DNA from: Sphagnum magellanicum
Lineage: Eukaryota; Streptophyta; Sphagnopsida; Sphagnales; Sphagnaceae
DNA: 64,000 nt
Direction of reading: 5' to 3'
Assembly: GCA_021904315.1 (NCBI GenBank)
Contig: CM038915.1
Location: 1,736,001 to 1,800,000, forward strand
Below are positions 47,700 to 60,335 of this stretch, piece after piece. Position 1 is the first letter of the stretch; each line of letters opens with the position of its first letter. The notes under the pieces were generated by a model, which was not told where the DNA came from, did not search any database, and worked only from the letters and a program-made list of their open reading frames with translations. The translations under genes and the position numbers were made by a program.

Positions 47700-50600
47700 A
47701 TGGGTCATCATGCATACTACAATTGCAAAATCACTGACTTGTTGTGTCTTTTCTCAACATTCGGTTATGTGGGCTTACCTGTTGGAATTGTAATAGGAGT
47801 TGTTACTTTGTATAGGTGGTACTCTTGGCAAAAGATCTTGAAGGACAGTGCCAAAACAACTCTACCTCCTGGTAGTCTTGGGCTCCCTTTTTTAGGAGAG
47901 ACCTTGGAGTTTCTTTGGGCTTATAAAGCCAATAAATTTATGGAGGACTTTATGAACCCTCGTATGGCCAAATATGGACAGGTTTGTCATCTATTTATCC
48001 TACACATCTTTGTGAAAGTCCTTTTTATGAAGTATGGTTAAACATTGATGGTGTGTTTAACCCAATCATGATGTTACTTTACATTTTAAACTTTAAGGAA
48101 CCTATATTTACAATAATATCAAACTTGCATTGCATGACGTGTTAATTGAAACTTGTTAATTGAATCTTTTGCATGGAAATGCATCTTAGGTTATTTCAAG
48201 GTACTTCTTTATCCTTAAAGTCACATGTCTAACATTCATATGGAATGTGCATGTTCTTTGGAGTTTGAACTTTGAATTGGATTGTTTTCTTGGCAATACA
48301 TGTCTATGTTATGGATTGTTATTTTGACAAGCTACAAGTCATTTTATTACTAGAAAATTCAAAGGTATTTTGAGGATGTGAAGACAGAGATCAAATGTAA
48401 TCCTTGAACAGTATTTTTAGTTGTGACATAATTGGATATAAATTTACCAAAAATGTTCATTTCATCATTAAATGTGTATTGCATACATCTTTCTTTAGTG
48501 TATACGATGTTAAGCATATGCAAGTGAAATGTATATTAATTTTAAAGTGAAATTCATCTACATATTGACAAAATGATTATATGATTAAAATTTCAAATTG
48601 GTTCAGGTGTTCAAGACGCATATTTTATTTTCTCCACAAGTGTTTCTAGGTTCACCTGAAGGCAACAAGTTTCTATTTTCAAATGAAAACAAGCTAGTGC
48701 AAGCCTTATGGCCATCATCTATGAACAAACTTATTGGGCGTGGCAGCATTGTCATGAAAATAGGAGAAGAACACAAGTACCTACCTTGCCATCCATATAT
48801 CCATTACAAAGCCCTCAACCATATAGATCTTGAACATGCATTCATTTTTTCTTAAAGTGACTTTTGTGTTGTGTTAATCATGGAAGTACAATGGACTATG
48901 ATAATTGGGAATGGGCATGATTAATAAATTGTGGTTTTCAATGTTTAGGAAGGGTCGCCAAATTCTCTCGTCTTTTTTCAGCCCTATTGGCTTGCAAAGC
49001 TTTGTGCCTAGAATGCACGAAACAACAAGAGCCCATTTTGAGCAATTCTGGGAAAAGAAGGATGAAATTAAAGCTGGGATGTTATTGAAAAAAATTACTT
49101 TATCTTTGGCAATTGATTTATTCATGAGCGTCAAAGAAAGCCCTGAATCTCATGCATTAGCACATGATATGGATACATACTTGGCAGGGTATTTTGCATT
49201 ACCATTGGATTTTTTTGGAACTACATACCACAAAGCTAGGTTAGCACGTGAAAAAATGCTTCATACATTGGACATAACCATACGTCAGAAGCAAAAGGCA
49301 AGTGATTCTATATTGCAAATTTTTTTGTTATCTTGCATCAATTTAAGCTTATTTCCAAAAAAATTGATTACTTTTACAATTCGTTGCCTTGAATAATTTC
49401 AAATTGGGTAGTATAATTGCCATGCCATGTTGTGGTGGTTCCACCCATGTACAATGTACACTTGATATGTTTCCCCTAGGTACATGCTTTAATTATTGTT
49501 TTCAATGGCAGGATATGGAAGAAGGAAAGATCTCACCTCGCCAAGATCTTTTGTCAATTCTAATTAGCACCCCTGATGATCAAGGTCACCTAATCACAAA
49601 TGAAGAAATCAAAGACAACATTTTGCTGCTTTTATTTGGAGGCCATGACACAACATCTAGCACACTTGCACTCGTACTCAAATATTTATTTTTAAATCCG
49701 CATTGTTTACAAGAGGTTATTAAAGGTATGTTCCCTGGATTATATGTCTAGCTCATAAATTTGGTGAAAAGGTCTTGAAAAAATGAAAATTTTGGATGGA
49801 ATCACATTTTACATATATTGGCATTCTATGCCATTTTAACACAAATTTATCCTTTTCTCTTTGTCAACTAATTCCATTTAATCAAAATTGAAAGTTTACA
49901 TTTGTGCATGTGACAGAGCAAAAGCAAATTGCACTGGAAATGGTTGGAGACTTGCTATGTTGGAGTGATACACGAAAAATGAAATACACGTGGCAAGTGA
50001 TCCAAGAGACTATGCGCATACAACCTATAGTGCCATGGGCAACACGAGAAGCAATCAAAGAGATTGAATATGGAGGATTTACCATTCCAAAAGGTTGGAA
50101 GGTAAGAGTTGTAGAAAACATTTTTATATGTTATGTTTCTTGAAATGATGGACCACAAGATAGTTTAAGCTAAATTTAGTAAACAAGTTCATAAAACTAC
50201 AAAATTTGCATACTATGATAGGCATACTTGTGTAAATCTATTACCAATCCATAAGATAATTATTCGAAGTTAATATAAATGTGGGGTGATTCTTGATTTT
50301 AATGAAAGACCTCTCATTTTAGTTTTTTAAAAATAAATTAGAATAGTTTTGGTTTTCATTCTGTAAAACAAAAATTGTGATTTTGGTTTTAGTTTCAGTT
50401 CTAGTTCTAAGAAGTAGACCAAATTGCAAGGAACTTGCACTAGAAATAATAGTTAACCTCTAATTAACGCTTGATTTAATTTATTTTTCAAAGATGTGGG
50501 TTCCAATTTTGGTTTTGGTTTGGTTTTTCAATTTAAATGTTTTTTAAAAAAATGACTCTAAAATAGGTTCAAAAAATCAAACCTAATTTTGATTCACTTT

Positions 50601-51568
50601 TTATGAATTAAAACTAGAACCTCTAGTGGTAACCCCCCAAACAAGGTAACCACCCAACAATGGTTTACACATCCAACCAACACATGTGGGTGAGTTTAGA
50701 AATACCAATTGACTAGATAAAATTTATTTTTGACATAGCCAAATATCAAATCACATTTCAAACCTAACAACACAATTGGAAACTATGTTTTATGTTGAAA
50801 TTTACATTAGTGCCACAAACCAATTTTACATACATGTGTGAACTTTAAATATTGTAGGCCACTTTTGGTCCAAACCAATGATATGAAGATGATGTTTAGA
50901 ATGGTCAAGGCTTAAGAAGTAATGCATACAAAGGGTTAAATGTTTCACATTCTAAAAGGCTGTAATTAGTTTCTTTGTCAATTGTAGGGTTCATAAAATG
51001 GTGAAAAATACGTTATAAATAATTTTGATTAAAAGTTTCAAAATTTTTGAAGGTTTTGGACTGTGCATAATTGTTTGATCAATAACCACATTCTAAATAG
51101 GGCATAATGTATGGACTCTACACTAAAGATTTTTCATGAACTTTTATAGTATGAAGTTTCGAATTGAATTATCATTAATCCAAATGTCAAATAGATTTAA
51201 CATAATGTTGGATTGAATTTCTTCTTTACTAATTGCATTAATAACCTTCCCCATTCATGGATGTTGTGCAGGTTGCTTGGAGTGGTCCATGTTCACACTT
51301 GTCACCGCAATTTTTCCCAAATCCTGAAAGGTTTGATCCATCTCGTTTTGAAGGAACAGGACCTCAACCTTTCACTTATTTGCCATTTGGAGGTGGACCT
51401 CGAGTGTGCCCTGGAAGTGAGTTTGCTCGCGCTGAAATGGTTGTATTCCTACACCATTTGGTGCTGAATTATGAATGGTCAATGATTGACCCTTCTGAAA
51501 AAATAATAATGAATCCATTTCCTATCTTTCAGAAAGGGCTTCAATTGAAAATCCATAAGAAACATTAA
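47700..51568 (+). CDS. Cytochrome P450, CYP85 clan, CYP716-like, copy 2
   Basis: Six exons matching copy 1 in length exactly: 47700-47981, 48607-48776, 48949-49297, 49512-49725, 49917-50101, 51272-51568; 498 aa, no stop. Membrane anchor, LPPGSLGLPFLGE, GGHDTT I-helix (310-315), ETMR (369-372), PSRF and PFGGGPRVCPG with Cys446 are all present. Intron 3 starts AAAAG/GCAAGT, a GC-AG intron matching the known GC-donor consensus; copy 1 has GT there. Compared with copy 1, the I-helix reads FGGHDTTSS instead of FAGHDTTFG, and FPGT became FFGT, so substrate use may differ. It converges with the ROCO gene; the two stop codons are about 2.75 kb apart. Confidence 0.9.
49298..49511 (+). other. GC-AG intron (intron 3 of P450 copy 2)
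   Basis: The donor is AG/GCAAGT and the acceptor is CAATGGCAG. The same position in copy 1 is AG/GTAAAT. Exon phase is kept only if this GC site is used. Confidence 0.8.
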
Positions 51569-53800
51569 TTGAAAATTCAATAACGATACATGATTAAAAA
51601 CTTTTCCAAAAGGTAGACAATTAATACTACTGATTTACCTAGAAATATTTGTGGGAGTTCTATAAGTTATGAGTTGATTACATTGAGTTTTGATGTTGCC
51701 TATATTCATTATATGTTGTAATGTGTTATTTCATTTCAATGCTTCATGTTCATACGTTTGAAACTGATTCTTATGCAATTTCGAGGTTAGAAACATTTTC
51801 AATGTTGACATAAAGATTATTCAAAAGTGTTTTAGATAAGGCACAATGTTGTTGTTGTGGACATGTGATGGAATGAAGTAATTGACTATATGCAAGTTGC
51901 AAGGCCTTTTTTATTTGACTAGCAAACCTCAAATGTAAGTGATTAATTAGGCAAATGATTTATGGATCGCTTCTTGTTTCTAGAGCTATTAATTCAAGTG
52001 AAAAACCTATTAATTAGTTTGTTCATGTAAAGGGTTGTAGATTTGTGCATGGGACATGCTTTTAGATCTAATTTGTTATAGGAGCTTTGGGAAGAGTTCA
52101 ATATAGTTCCAAAGGATCTACTTAATGTATACAATAGTCAAATGCTAGATAGCCCACGATTCACTTTTGATAGATACAACAGATCATATATGTTTATTTT
52201 CATAATGTTAAATTGATAGTTGCAAGGGATGAACAATAAGGTTATTATAGCCCTATTCTAAGTAAAGCCCTTGGTTTTCTTTATTTTTGCCTTTGATTTA
52301 CCTTAGTCAAACTTAGGTTGATTACTATGGTGGCTATAGAGTTATGCCAATAGCCTTGTAATAGTGCCAAAGAAATTGTTTACTTTTATTCCTCCTACTA
52401 GAGCTCATGTTTTATTTATTTCCACCCATTTTGTCATAGCTCTAGTGAAAACCTAGAAGGAAGCATTTTCCAATAGTCTATTATGGTATCATGTTTGTTA
52501 AGTGAGTATTATTTGATGTTTAGTGAATTAATAATGTCCATATGTGAACAAGATCTCACTTAAAGATCTAAATATACATGCCTCTCTAGAGAAGATTAAA
52601 TTTAAAAACAAAAACATTACAATAAAAATGTACTTTTGAAAACAATGTTCAATTTTGACCAATTAAAAGTCCATTACTATACTTTGGCTAAAGTTTTCGA
52701 GGGAATGGTTTCCATATACATTGAGTTTGTTATTTCACATTATGACACACAATTAATCACTATAAATCATTTTTAGTGAAATTCAATACCAATATTTCAT
52801 TTTTTAAAATTCTAGGTAGATTACTCATGCATGTTTTGAACTTCAAAACTCTATTACTGAGAATGGGTGTACTTGTATCAAAAAATAATTACAGATGACT
52901 TCATATTGAACTTATTAATTAAGACCAAATCCTTATGAATGTTATGTTATATATTATTTGTTCTCATGGACATTTTAAGAAAATCATGACTATGATGCAA
53001 AAAGTGATCCCCCTTCGTTTTAAAATTTTCAACAATTGAATAGGTATATATTGTCACCTTTATTATAGATTTGAAAAAATCGATGCTCATTTTCTTTGGA
53101 AAACCTTAAGACTTGAATTATGGAATAAACTCCATAAACTTGAGAACATGGGTATGAAGTAGTATTTTGCTATTAGAAAAAAATTCATAATAATTACTAC
53201 AACTCCAAGGCCAAGGAAAAAAACTTTGTGGAATGTATCATAATATTTAAATAATTTTTTTTAATTTAAAATTTAAGCTTCACTTTGAAAATGTCAAAAA
53301 GTGGTAAAATAATGGTAAAGGAGATGGAGGTTTATCAACTTAATAATTTTAAAACTTTTTTATGGAATGTATTATATTAGTTACATTAATTTTTAATCTT
53401 AAGATCATTTGGCTTCATTTGCATGAGAAGGAGGTAAGAATAATAATAAAGAAGGTGGAGGTCTATAACCAATTTAATATTCAACCAATTTATAACCATC
53501 CTTCCCAATCTCTTGAGATTTCACTCTAAAGATAAACACATTATTGTGCACATGATTTGGTAGTGGAAATTCAAATGCATGATGATACAAACACACTATG
53601 AGGCTTTTGAGCATGAGTGTCACAATGACCATGAATGCAACACTTTCTGTCCACTAGGGTACATCAAATAAGAAGACAATGTAGAGATTATTATGCTCAA
53701 ATCTTGGAGCTGTGGAATGGCAATAATGTTATTGATATTTGATCTATGTATGGCTACTAGAACTTTGTATTCTCAACATCTTTGTTTTCTGCAAAAGGAT
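51569..53800. other. Intergenic DNA between the convergent P450 and ROCO genes
   Basis: 51569-51735 matches the 3' flank of P450 copy 1; the rest has no counterpart in the window. No supported gene. The equivalent of this interval plus the last P450 exon is what is missing in the chimeric copy at 29641. Confidence 0.6.
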
Positions 53801-53809
53801 TGAATCATA

Positions 53810-54315
53810 ATAAATAAGCAAAGTGCTGATAAGAATTTCTCAGAGAATACACAATCCCACCCCCAACACCACCTACATCCCTGGACATCGCTGATGTAAA
53901 AACTTCCATAGCTGCAAACAAAGAGAAAGAGGGAGAAAAAACTCTATAGATGGCAGCAGCAGGAGCAACATCATCCAACAAACAGCTCAAAGATTGGAAG
54001 GTAATTTTCACTCCCAGTGGAAAAAAAAACTCTTGTGCTTGCAACAATCAGCAACTTGGCTTCAATCACACATGACATGAATTGTGCAACCTAAATAAAA
54101 ACACAAATTGCACACCTCAAAGAAAATGAAGCTTTTCAAAGCATGAAGGACCATCATCATCCTCATGATCTTCTTCTTCTTCATCATCCAGGCTTCAAGG
54201 ATCTTCTTCTTCCTCATCATCATCCTACAGGCAACTGCTGCATGGTGCCAAGCTGCAAGGATGTTGTTGTAGTCATTGTTCCTCTTCTTCTTTTTGGTCT
54301 TCTTGCTCACAATCA
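53810..54315 (-). other. Probable 3' UTR region of the ROCO gene, with repeated tail module
   Basis: Downstream of the stop, a ~100-base module containing TCATCATCCTACAGGC..CTGC recurs (54212-54257 and 54312-54357), so the last codons and the stop are duplicated in the trailer. GAA-rich sequence lies between. The stretch 53810-54060 is less AT-rich than its surroundings; on the plus strand it has an ATG and a possible donor (AAG/GTAATT near 54000), but no gene can be supported. Confidence 0.45.
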
Positions 54316-57300
54316 TCATCCTACAGGCGACAGTTGCATTGTGCCAAGGCGCAAGCCATAGTTCATGTGCTTCTCGCACACCCATGCAACATGTTTGGTT
54401 GTCTTGCCATCATCAACATACTCAACCTTGTACAATCCAAACAGTGTTGAGATGTTCTTCCCCTTCAAGAAATGGAGCAGCCATTGCTCAGCTGCTGTCT
54501 TCTCGTCAGCTGTGATGGGCAGCTTTGTCAAAGTCAAGTCCATCAGTACGTTAGCTGAAAACTCCATCTTTGTTGCAGCAGCAGCTTCACTACCAGTCTT
54601 TCCATCGTGATGCTCTGGAGCTCCTGCAATAATAATTCCCATCAGCATGGCTCTCTCCAGCTCTGACACCATGTTGCTGAATCCACCAGCTGCTTGCTCA
54701 CCAATCTTCATCAACATGGTGATGACCTGCAATCCCCATACCAGAAGTGGTCGCACACTCTTCAGTGTCTTGTCATCAAACCTCATGATGCTCCCAAGCT
54801 GGTTGTCAAGCTTGTGAATTTCATCATGGTGCTCACACATGAGGTGCATCTGTCTTGAAGTTGCACCCACCGGTAGCCTGGTGACTAGTCTCTCACCACC
54901 CTTCACTGATCCCTCACTTGTCAAGTACACAAGACGAGGGATCCTGTGATCTTCCAGCAGAGGTGGGAACTGGATCACCCTGTCCAGGTGCTTGGAGAGC
55001 CCCGGCAGGAGCTTTTGCTGCAGGTTCTGAATCTCTTCAACCCTGTTGGAGAGCCTTGTTCGGATGAGATGACCTGCCATCTCCTGAGGACGTGCGAGAA
55101 GAGAAACAGTGCGAGGTATTCGAAGAGGATGTCCTGTTCCACCATTTTGCATCCCACTGACAGGAACATCCAGTTGCAACTCATCATCAAGCTTCTCAAG
55201 AATGTCCAGACATCGATTCAACACATCCTCCCAATTTTCCTCACCTAGCAAATCTTGGGCCTTGTCAGCAGCAGAGCCAGAGGAGCTTTGCAGAGACCAT
55301 GACAGAGGTTTCTTCCATTCATGTTCATATTCCATGTTTCCTCTTGCCAGCACCTTGAGCTTGAGAATCTCAGTCCCCACACACTGCTCCCTTCTCTCAT
55401 TGTACACCCATAAGTCCTTCACAGCTTGGGGTCGAAGAATGCCTTCCACAAGCACCACACCCTGACATCCTTCTGTGGGTGATGCACAAAACTCTCTGAT
55501 GGGAATCAGCACACAATCTTCCACCAGAGTCCAAGTCTCCAAGCTGTCCTTGCTGGAGCGCACCAAGATGTCAATCTGACACTCCACACGCATGTTGTAC
55601 TCGATTACAAACTCCACACCACTGAACACAAAACAGATCAGGTTCTTCTCCACTGTATAGTTTACATCCACAACTGTCGCAAACTTCTTCTGCAAAAACA
55701 CCTGCACAGGAATGAATGACCCATCCAAATCCACATGATCAGCAACCGAACTTCTTCTCACAGCACACCCACTTGTGCTTCAGTAAGAATTGTCATTGTT
55801 TTTGGTCCAAGAAGAAGATGGATGTTTCTAGCTAAGCTTTCTATCTAGTACCCTCTCTTTTGGTATTGGAGAACTTCACAAGGATCTGACCTGAAGCCTT
55901 GGGAAGAATCCAAGAGTCAAGCATGTGAGGACAGGATCTTCGCATTCCAATCTCCAACCAAGGAAGAGGAAGTCATCAGCTTGATCAGCAGCAACAGTGC
56001 CAAGAGGCCAGCTCAATTGCCTCTCACCTTTCAAAGCATTGTCATCCAAGTCCTTCAAGGTAGCAGGAATGAAGATGCCAGAGTTTTTGTCATTGGGATT
56101 CTGCTCAAAGCAAAGGTTCAGCTTGATCATGAGCTGAACCAAATCCTCAGGAATGACACCTCGCACTTTCCTGCCCTTGAACAGAGGGTTCTTGTTCTTG
56201 CACAGAGAGGCTTCCAATACCTTCCTCAGGTTCTCCCTCTTGGTCAGACCCTTCGAGTCCATCAGTGGATGCTTGAGCACCAGCAGTGAACTCTCGACAC
56301 TGAGAATGCGGCCCATGATTTCATGGCAAAACCAATTTGGGTCCACCACCATGAAATCCAACCCATCGAAAAACAGAAGCTCACCTGCATCATGCATGCT
56401 CCTGGCCACTGCCTTTTGTCTCTCCTCTGCAATCTTGGAGTCCTGACCTTGCAGCCGTCTGAGAGCTGGCACTTTGCTGCAAAGGAGACTGAAATCTGCC
56501 CATTTGATCAGAGGCTTGTCAGGATGCTGCAGCTTCCATTCTGTGAGATATGTCTGCATCTGGGTACATGCCTCAAAGACCTTGGGCACCTTCTCCAGTA
56601 TGTCGAGGATTCTCTTCCTCACTGCTTTCACCACTGGTTCGACAGATTTCCTGGACCTGGCATCTGCAACATGAAACTCTGTGATGTTGATGAGATTCTC
56701 GAATTGGTTCCTGAGGTTTTCCACTGTCCCCTTCACATATTCGATCAGATCCACCTTTGGGAATTTGTCAGAGTGTGTGAAGATGACAGTCACATGTGGA
56801 AGCAGCATGAGAGATTGTCTTGTGTTGGAGGCAATAAAGCGCAACCAGTAACGAAGCTCCTGATCGATCTCTTCCAGTGCCTTCAACTCATACTTGCTGC
56901 GATTGCCACCATCTCTGCTGCTGCAGCTAGAGATGTCAGACAGCAGTACAAAGGAGCAAGCGCTCCCTTGTGTGCTCAAGTTGGGTACCACAAGATCATG
57001 GAAGGAGTGGAACTCTTCATGTCCTGCTAGATCCCAGATGGCAATCTGTACATGATCTTCCACAATCACCTGAACCTCGATGCCAATTGTCTGTGGCTCC
57101 TTGCGTCCTGAAAACAATCCAGGTTGCTTGGAGATGGCTTCCTTGTATGCAAGCTTTGTCTTCATGTGCATGGATGTGGTGGTTTTCTTCAAGCTGCTGT
57201 AGACTATTGTCTTCCGGAATGTCGTCTTACCTGCATAAGGGATGCCACAAAGGAACACTCTTGCTGACTTGGGACTGACACTTCCCATGCCCTTGAAAAC

Positions 57301-58743
57301 CTCCATGAACTTCTCTGCATTGCGTCGCAGTTGCGCTTTCACGACAGAGTCATGTCCCTTGCGTGACAAAGGAGTCGCTTCCATACCCAACTCCTCCAGC
57401 CAAGGATTGGCAACCAGCAAATCCAAGAGGGTGGCAATGACCTTCTCCCCTGCAACACCTTCGCAGCCACGCAAGTCCAAGGACTTGAGTGCAGTGTTGT
57501 TTGCCAAGGAATTCAGCAACAGTATCACATCCTTAGGTTGCCATGACTTCACACTGAACTGCAAGTCCAGCTTGGTGAGAGTTCTGTTGCTGTGGAGCAT
57601 GTTGGCGAGCAACAAAGCTCCAGATCTTGCAATGAAGCTATGGCGAATCACGAGCTGCTTCAGAGAAGAATTGGGTTGCTCTTTGGTTGTCAGATCCAGG
57701 GCGATGGTCTTCACTATCTCCTTCAACCCATCCACATCCAGAGGATTGTAGGAGAGATCCAGCACTTCTAGGGTTTTATTGGTGTTCAAAGCCAGAGCCA
57801 GAGCTTGAGCACCCAGAGAATCGATCTCACAATTCTTCAGCGAGAGCTCTAGAAGAGAAGAATTCCGACACAACATAGCAGCAACATGCTCTGCACCTTT
57901 GTTGCCAATCTGTCCAGCTCCTCTCATGGGACCCAAGCATCGGAAACCCTTGATCTCGAACTTCTCCACCGTCTGGTTAGCTTCTGTCCCGGCAGCGGAG
58001 AAAGGCTTCATCAACACCTGCATCGCATCCGCCTCTATCCTTGCATAGAATGTGAGAGCTTTCAGAGACCGATTCCTGCGAAGAGCTAAAGCAAGATGAT
58101 CCGCCACCTGAAGATTGATATCGATCAGACCCAACTGCAACTCCCGGATTCCGACGTTCACAAGAAACATCTCCGATATGTGCTTCACACATTCGGAGTT
58201 CAGGGGTTGCTGAAACCTGTTGTCGCTGTAGACACAAAGCTTCTTGAGACTGCGGTTTGTCTGCAACGCAGTGGCAAGCTCTTGCACGATCAGATCCGAT
58301 TGCACGTAGTCGATCTCCAAAGTCGCGGATGTCAAAGACTGGCAAACAGCGAGAGCTTCGATGACTCGAGAGCAGATCTTGCGGTCTTGGGTATCGTCTC
58401 TAGACTCGCCAGGAAACCTGTACAACAGTCTTCTCACGAAATTGGAGTCTGCGAGCGTGAGCGACACGGAGCAGTTGTCTTGGTCCGATTTGATCCTTGG
58501 ACAGTAGTGAATGTACATGTCCACGATCTGCTCTGATGGTGGATTCTTCAGCGCGCGCACTAGTCCCTCTAGATCTGTCTCGCTGTACTTTTGCGGCTTC
58601 AGATTCTTGCCCGGTTGATCGAACTCCGGAAGCGGAGGATTGTAGATTGCTAGAGCGGATTGTGCCTTGTTCGGTGGCAGCGCTAGTGTGTGTGGGGATG
58701 GTGCAGGCAGTGCCAGCGTCTCGCTTGGCGTCACTGTCGCCAT
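54316..58743 (-). CDS. ROCO-family LRR-Roc-COR protein, TORNADO1-like
   Basis: Two coding exons, 58743-55891 and 55701-54316, joined by a 189-base GT-AG intron (CTTCAG/GTCAGA; CCTGTGCAG/GTG), give 1412 aa. Residues about 90-465 are ribonuclease-inhibitor-type LRRs (for example LEVLDLSYNPLDVDG). The Roc GTPase has P-loop GIPYAGKTT (500-508), DLAGH (571-575) and THSD (656-659). COR follows to about 950 with GFFPRLQ at the splice. Residues 952-1412 form a C-terminal region with LGEENWEDVL and a repeated Leu-rich pattern. Plants have TORNADO1-like LRR/ROCO proteins of about 1380 aa acting in growth and cell-file patterning; this is inferred kinship. The ATG at 58743 is preferred over an upstream TTG. 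The coding region is far more GC-rich than the window. Confidence 0.9.
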
Positions 58744-58894
58744 GATCCCTGCCTGCAGCACCCGAGGATCCAAAGACGACGACGACAACAAGTTACGACC
58801 CAATGTTCCACGACAAAGTTCACGAAACCACTGCTGCTTGTGTTGCTCTTCTGAGCTCCTTTGTCTCGATTAGTGCCGTCAGCTAGCTAAAATC

Positions 58895-58979
58895 CTGCAT
58901 ACCTTGTGCAAGAACGCAACAACAACAACAACCCAATAGAGATCGACAGCAACAAAACAAAGCAACCCAATGTACATAC
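58895..58979 (-). other. Possible 5' UTR intron of the ROCO gene
   Basis: On the minus strand a strong donor AAG/GTATGT (58979) is followed 85 bases later by a U-rich tract and acceptor TATGCAG (58895). Both lie upstream of the ATG at 58743. Supported only by splice-site form. Confidence 0.4.
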
Positions 58980-59574
58980 CTTCTGCGAGAGAATGCAGAG
59001 AATCTAGAATTCCCAGCAGCAGCAGCAGAGAGAGAATCTGAGCCAATTCTCAACACACAATCGACTACTCTAATACACCACCTGCATCAAGTCCAACATG
59101 ATCAAGCTCCGACGTCGAGCTCCCCCTTCCCCTTCTTCCCCACCACCACCACAAGTCTAGCGCCATTGTCCAACTCCAAATATTCCCCCCTACACACAAC
59201 CCAATTCCCCAAATCTCACGGGGGCACACAAAATCTAGAAACTACAAAGTCTGATTCCAGCTCTGGGATCCAGAACTTGTAGATCGAATAACTTTGAAGA
59301 AGCAGAAGAAGAAGGAAACAGTGGAAATTACAAACAGATTACGCGTTCCTGGGGGATCGATATGTTGTTGTTTTTGGTTGGGTTTTCTTTTTGGGGGGTG
59401 GAGTGGGGGGGACTAGCTGCTGTAACTGCTACTTCTTTCTTCTTGTTTTTGTTGCGAATGCAGTTACGGATTGCTGGATCATGGCGATGATATATTCTCC
59501 AAACAATTCATGAGAAGGGGGTGGCGATGGGTGCGAGCGATGGAGGCAGGCAGAATAAAATGATTTCGCAGCCA

Positions 59575-59579
59575 GCTTT

Positions 59580-59610
<31 letters not shown>
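59575..59610. repeat. CCAG microsatellite
   Basis: About eight CCAG/CAGC units in the ROCO upstream region. Nearby are GGAA runs (59790-59850). Open frames through it are artefacts of the repeat. Confidence 0.8.
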
Positions 59611-59611
<1 letters not shown>

Positions 59612-59999
59612 GGAGCAAGCAAGCAAGGAAACACAATAATATTGGCAACAACGACGGTGGCGCCAGCTCGCCCGCGCAATTTCTTCTAAAATAAGCGACA
59701 ATAGCTGCAAACCCACGATCTAAGTCTCGCGAGCGCCCTGGTTTCTTTCTCCTTTTTTTGGTATGTTATCGAAATGATTCAAGTCTCTCCGAGGAAGGAA
59801 GGAAGGAAAGGGAAGCCCAAGGAAACGAAAGGAAGCTAAGGGGAGGGAAGGAAGTCAGTTGTAACTTTACTTAGCAGAAGCAGCAACACAACAATGCACT
59901 GCAACAACAGCGAATTCCACACTAGTTTTTCTCTTCTTTTTTTTCTTTTTTTCTTTTTTTTTTTTCTGACTTGTAAACATGAAAACCTGCCTGCAAATC

Positions 60000-60335
60000 A
60001 TCATCATCATCAGTATCACTTTTGTTGAGCAAAAAGGATTCCAAAATCACAAGAGTAACACGTTCATGGGTATCATGGGAAACCTACCTCCAAATTATCA
60101 TCATCATCATCATCATCAGTATCACTTTTGTTGAGCAAAAAGGATTCCAAAATCACAAGAGTAACATGTTCATGGGTATCATGGGAAACCTACCTCCAAT
60201 TATCATCATCATCATCATCAGTATCACTTTTGCTGAGCAAAAAGGATTCCAAAATCACAAGAGTAACACGTTCATGGGTATCATGGGAAACCTGCCTCCA
60301 AATTATCATCATCATCATCATTTATGGCTTTTGCT
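60000..60335. repeat. Three ~104-bp tandem repeats with CAT microsatellite
   Basis: Units start at about 60013, 60119 and 60221 (spacing 106 and 102). Each has a (TCA)n tract, CACTTTTGTTGAGCAAAAAG and GGGTATCATGGGAAACCT. Units are nearly identical, so recent; they continue into the older array to the right. Confidence 0.85.

Noticed and set aside
53940-54000. Small plus-strand exon starting ATGGCAGCAGCAGGAGC and ending at a GTAATT donor
   Set aside because: Attractive start and donor, but no downstream exon is identifiable and the region is in the likely 3' trailer of the convergent ROCO gene.
55981-58873. Plus-strand open frames opposite the ROCO gene
   Set aside because: They are antisense shadows of a GC-rich coding exon whose minus-strand frame carries LRR, Roc and COR motifs.
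59429-59716. Minus-strand frame with repeated LAGW
   Set aside because: Produced by the CCAG microsatellite upstream of the ROCO gene.
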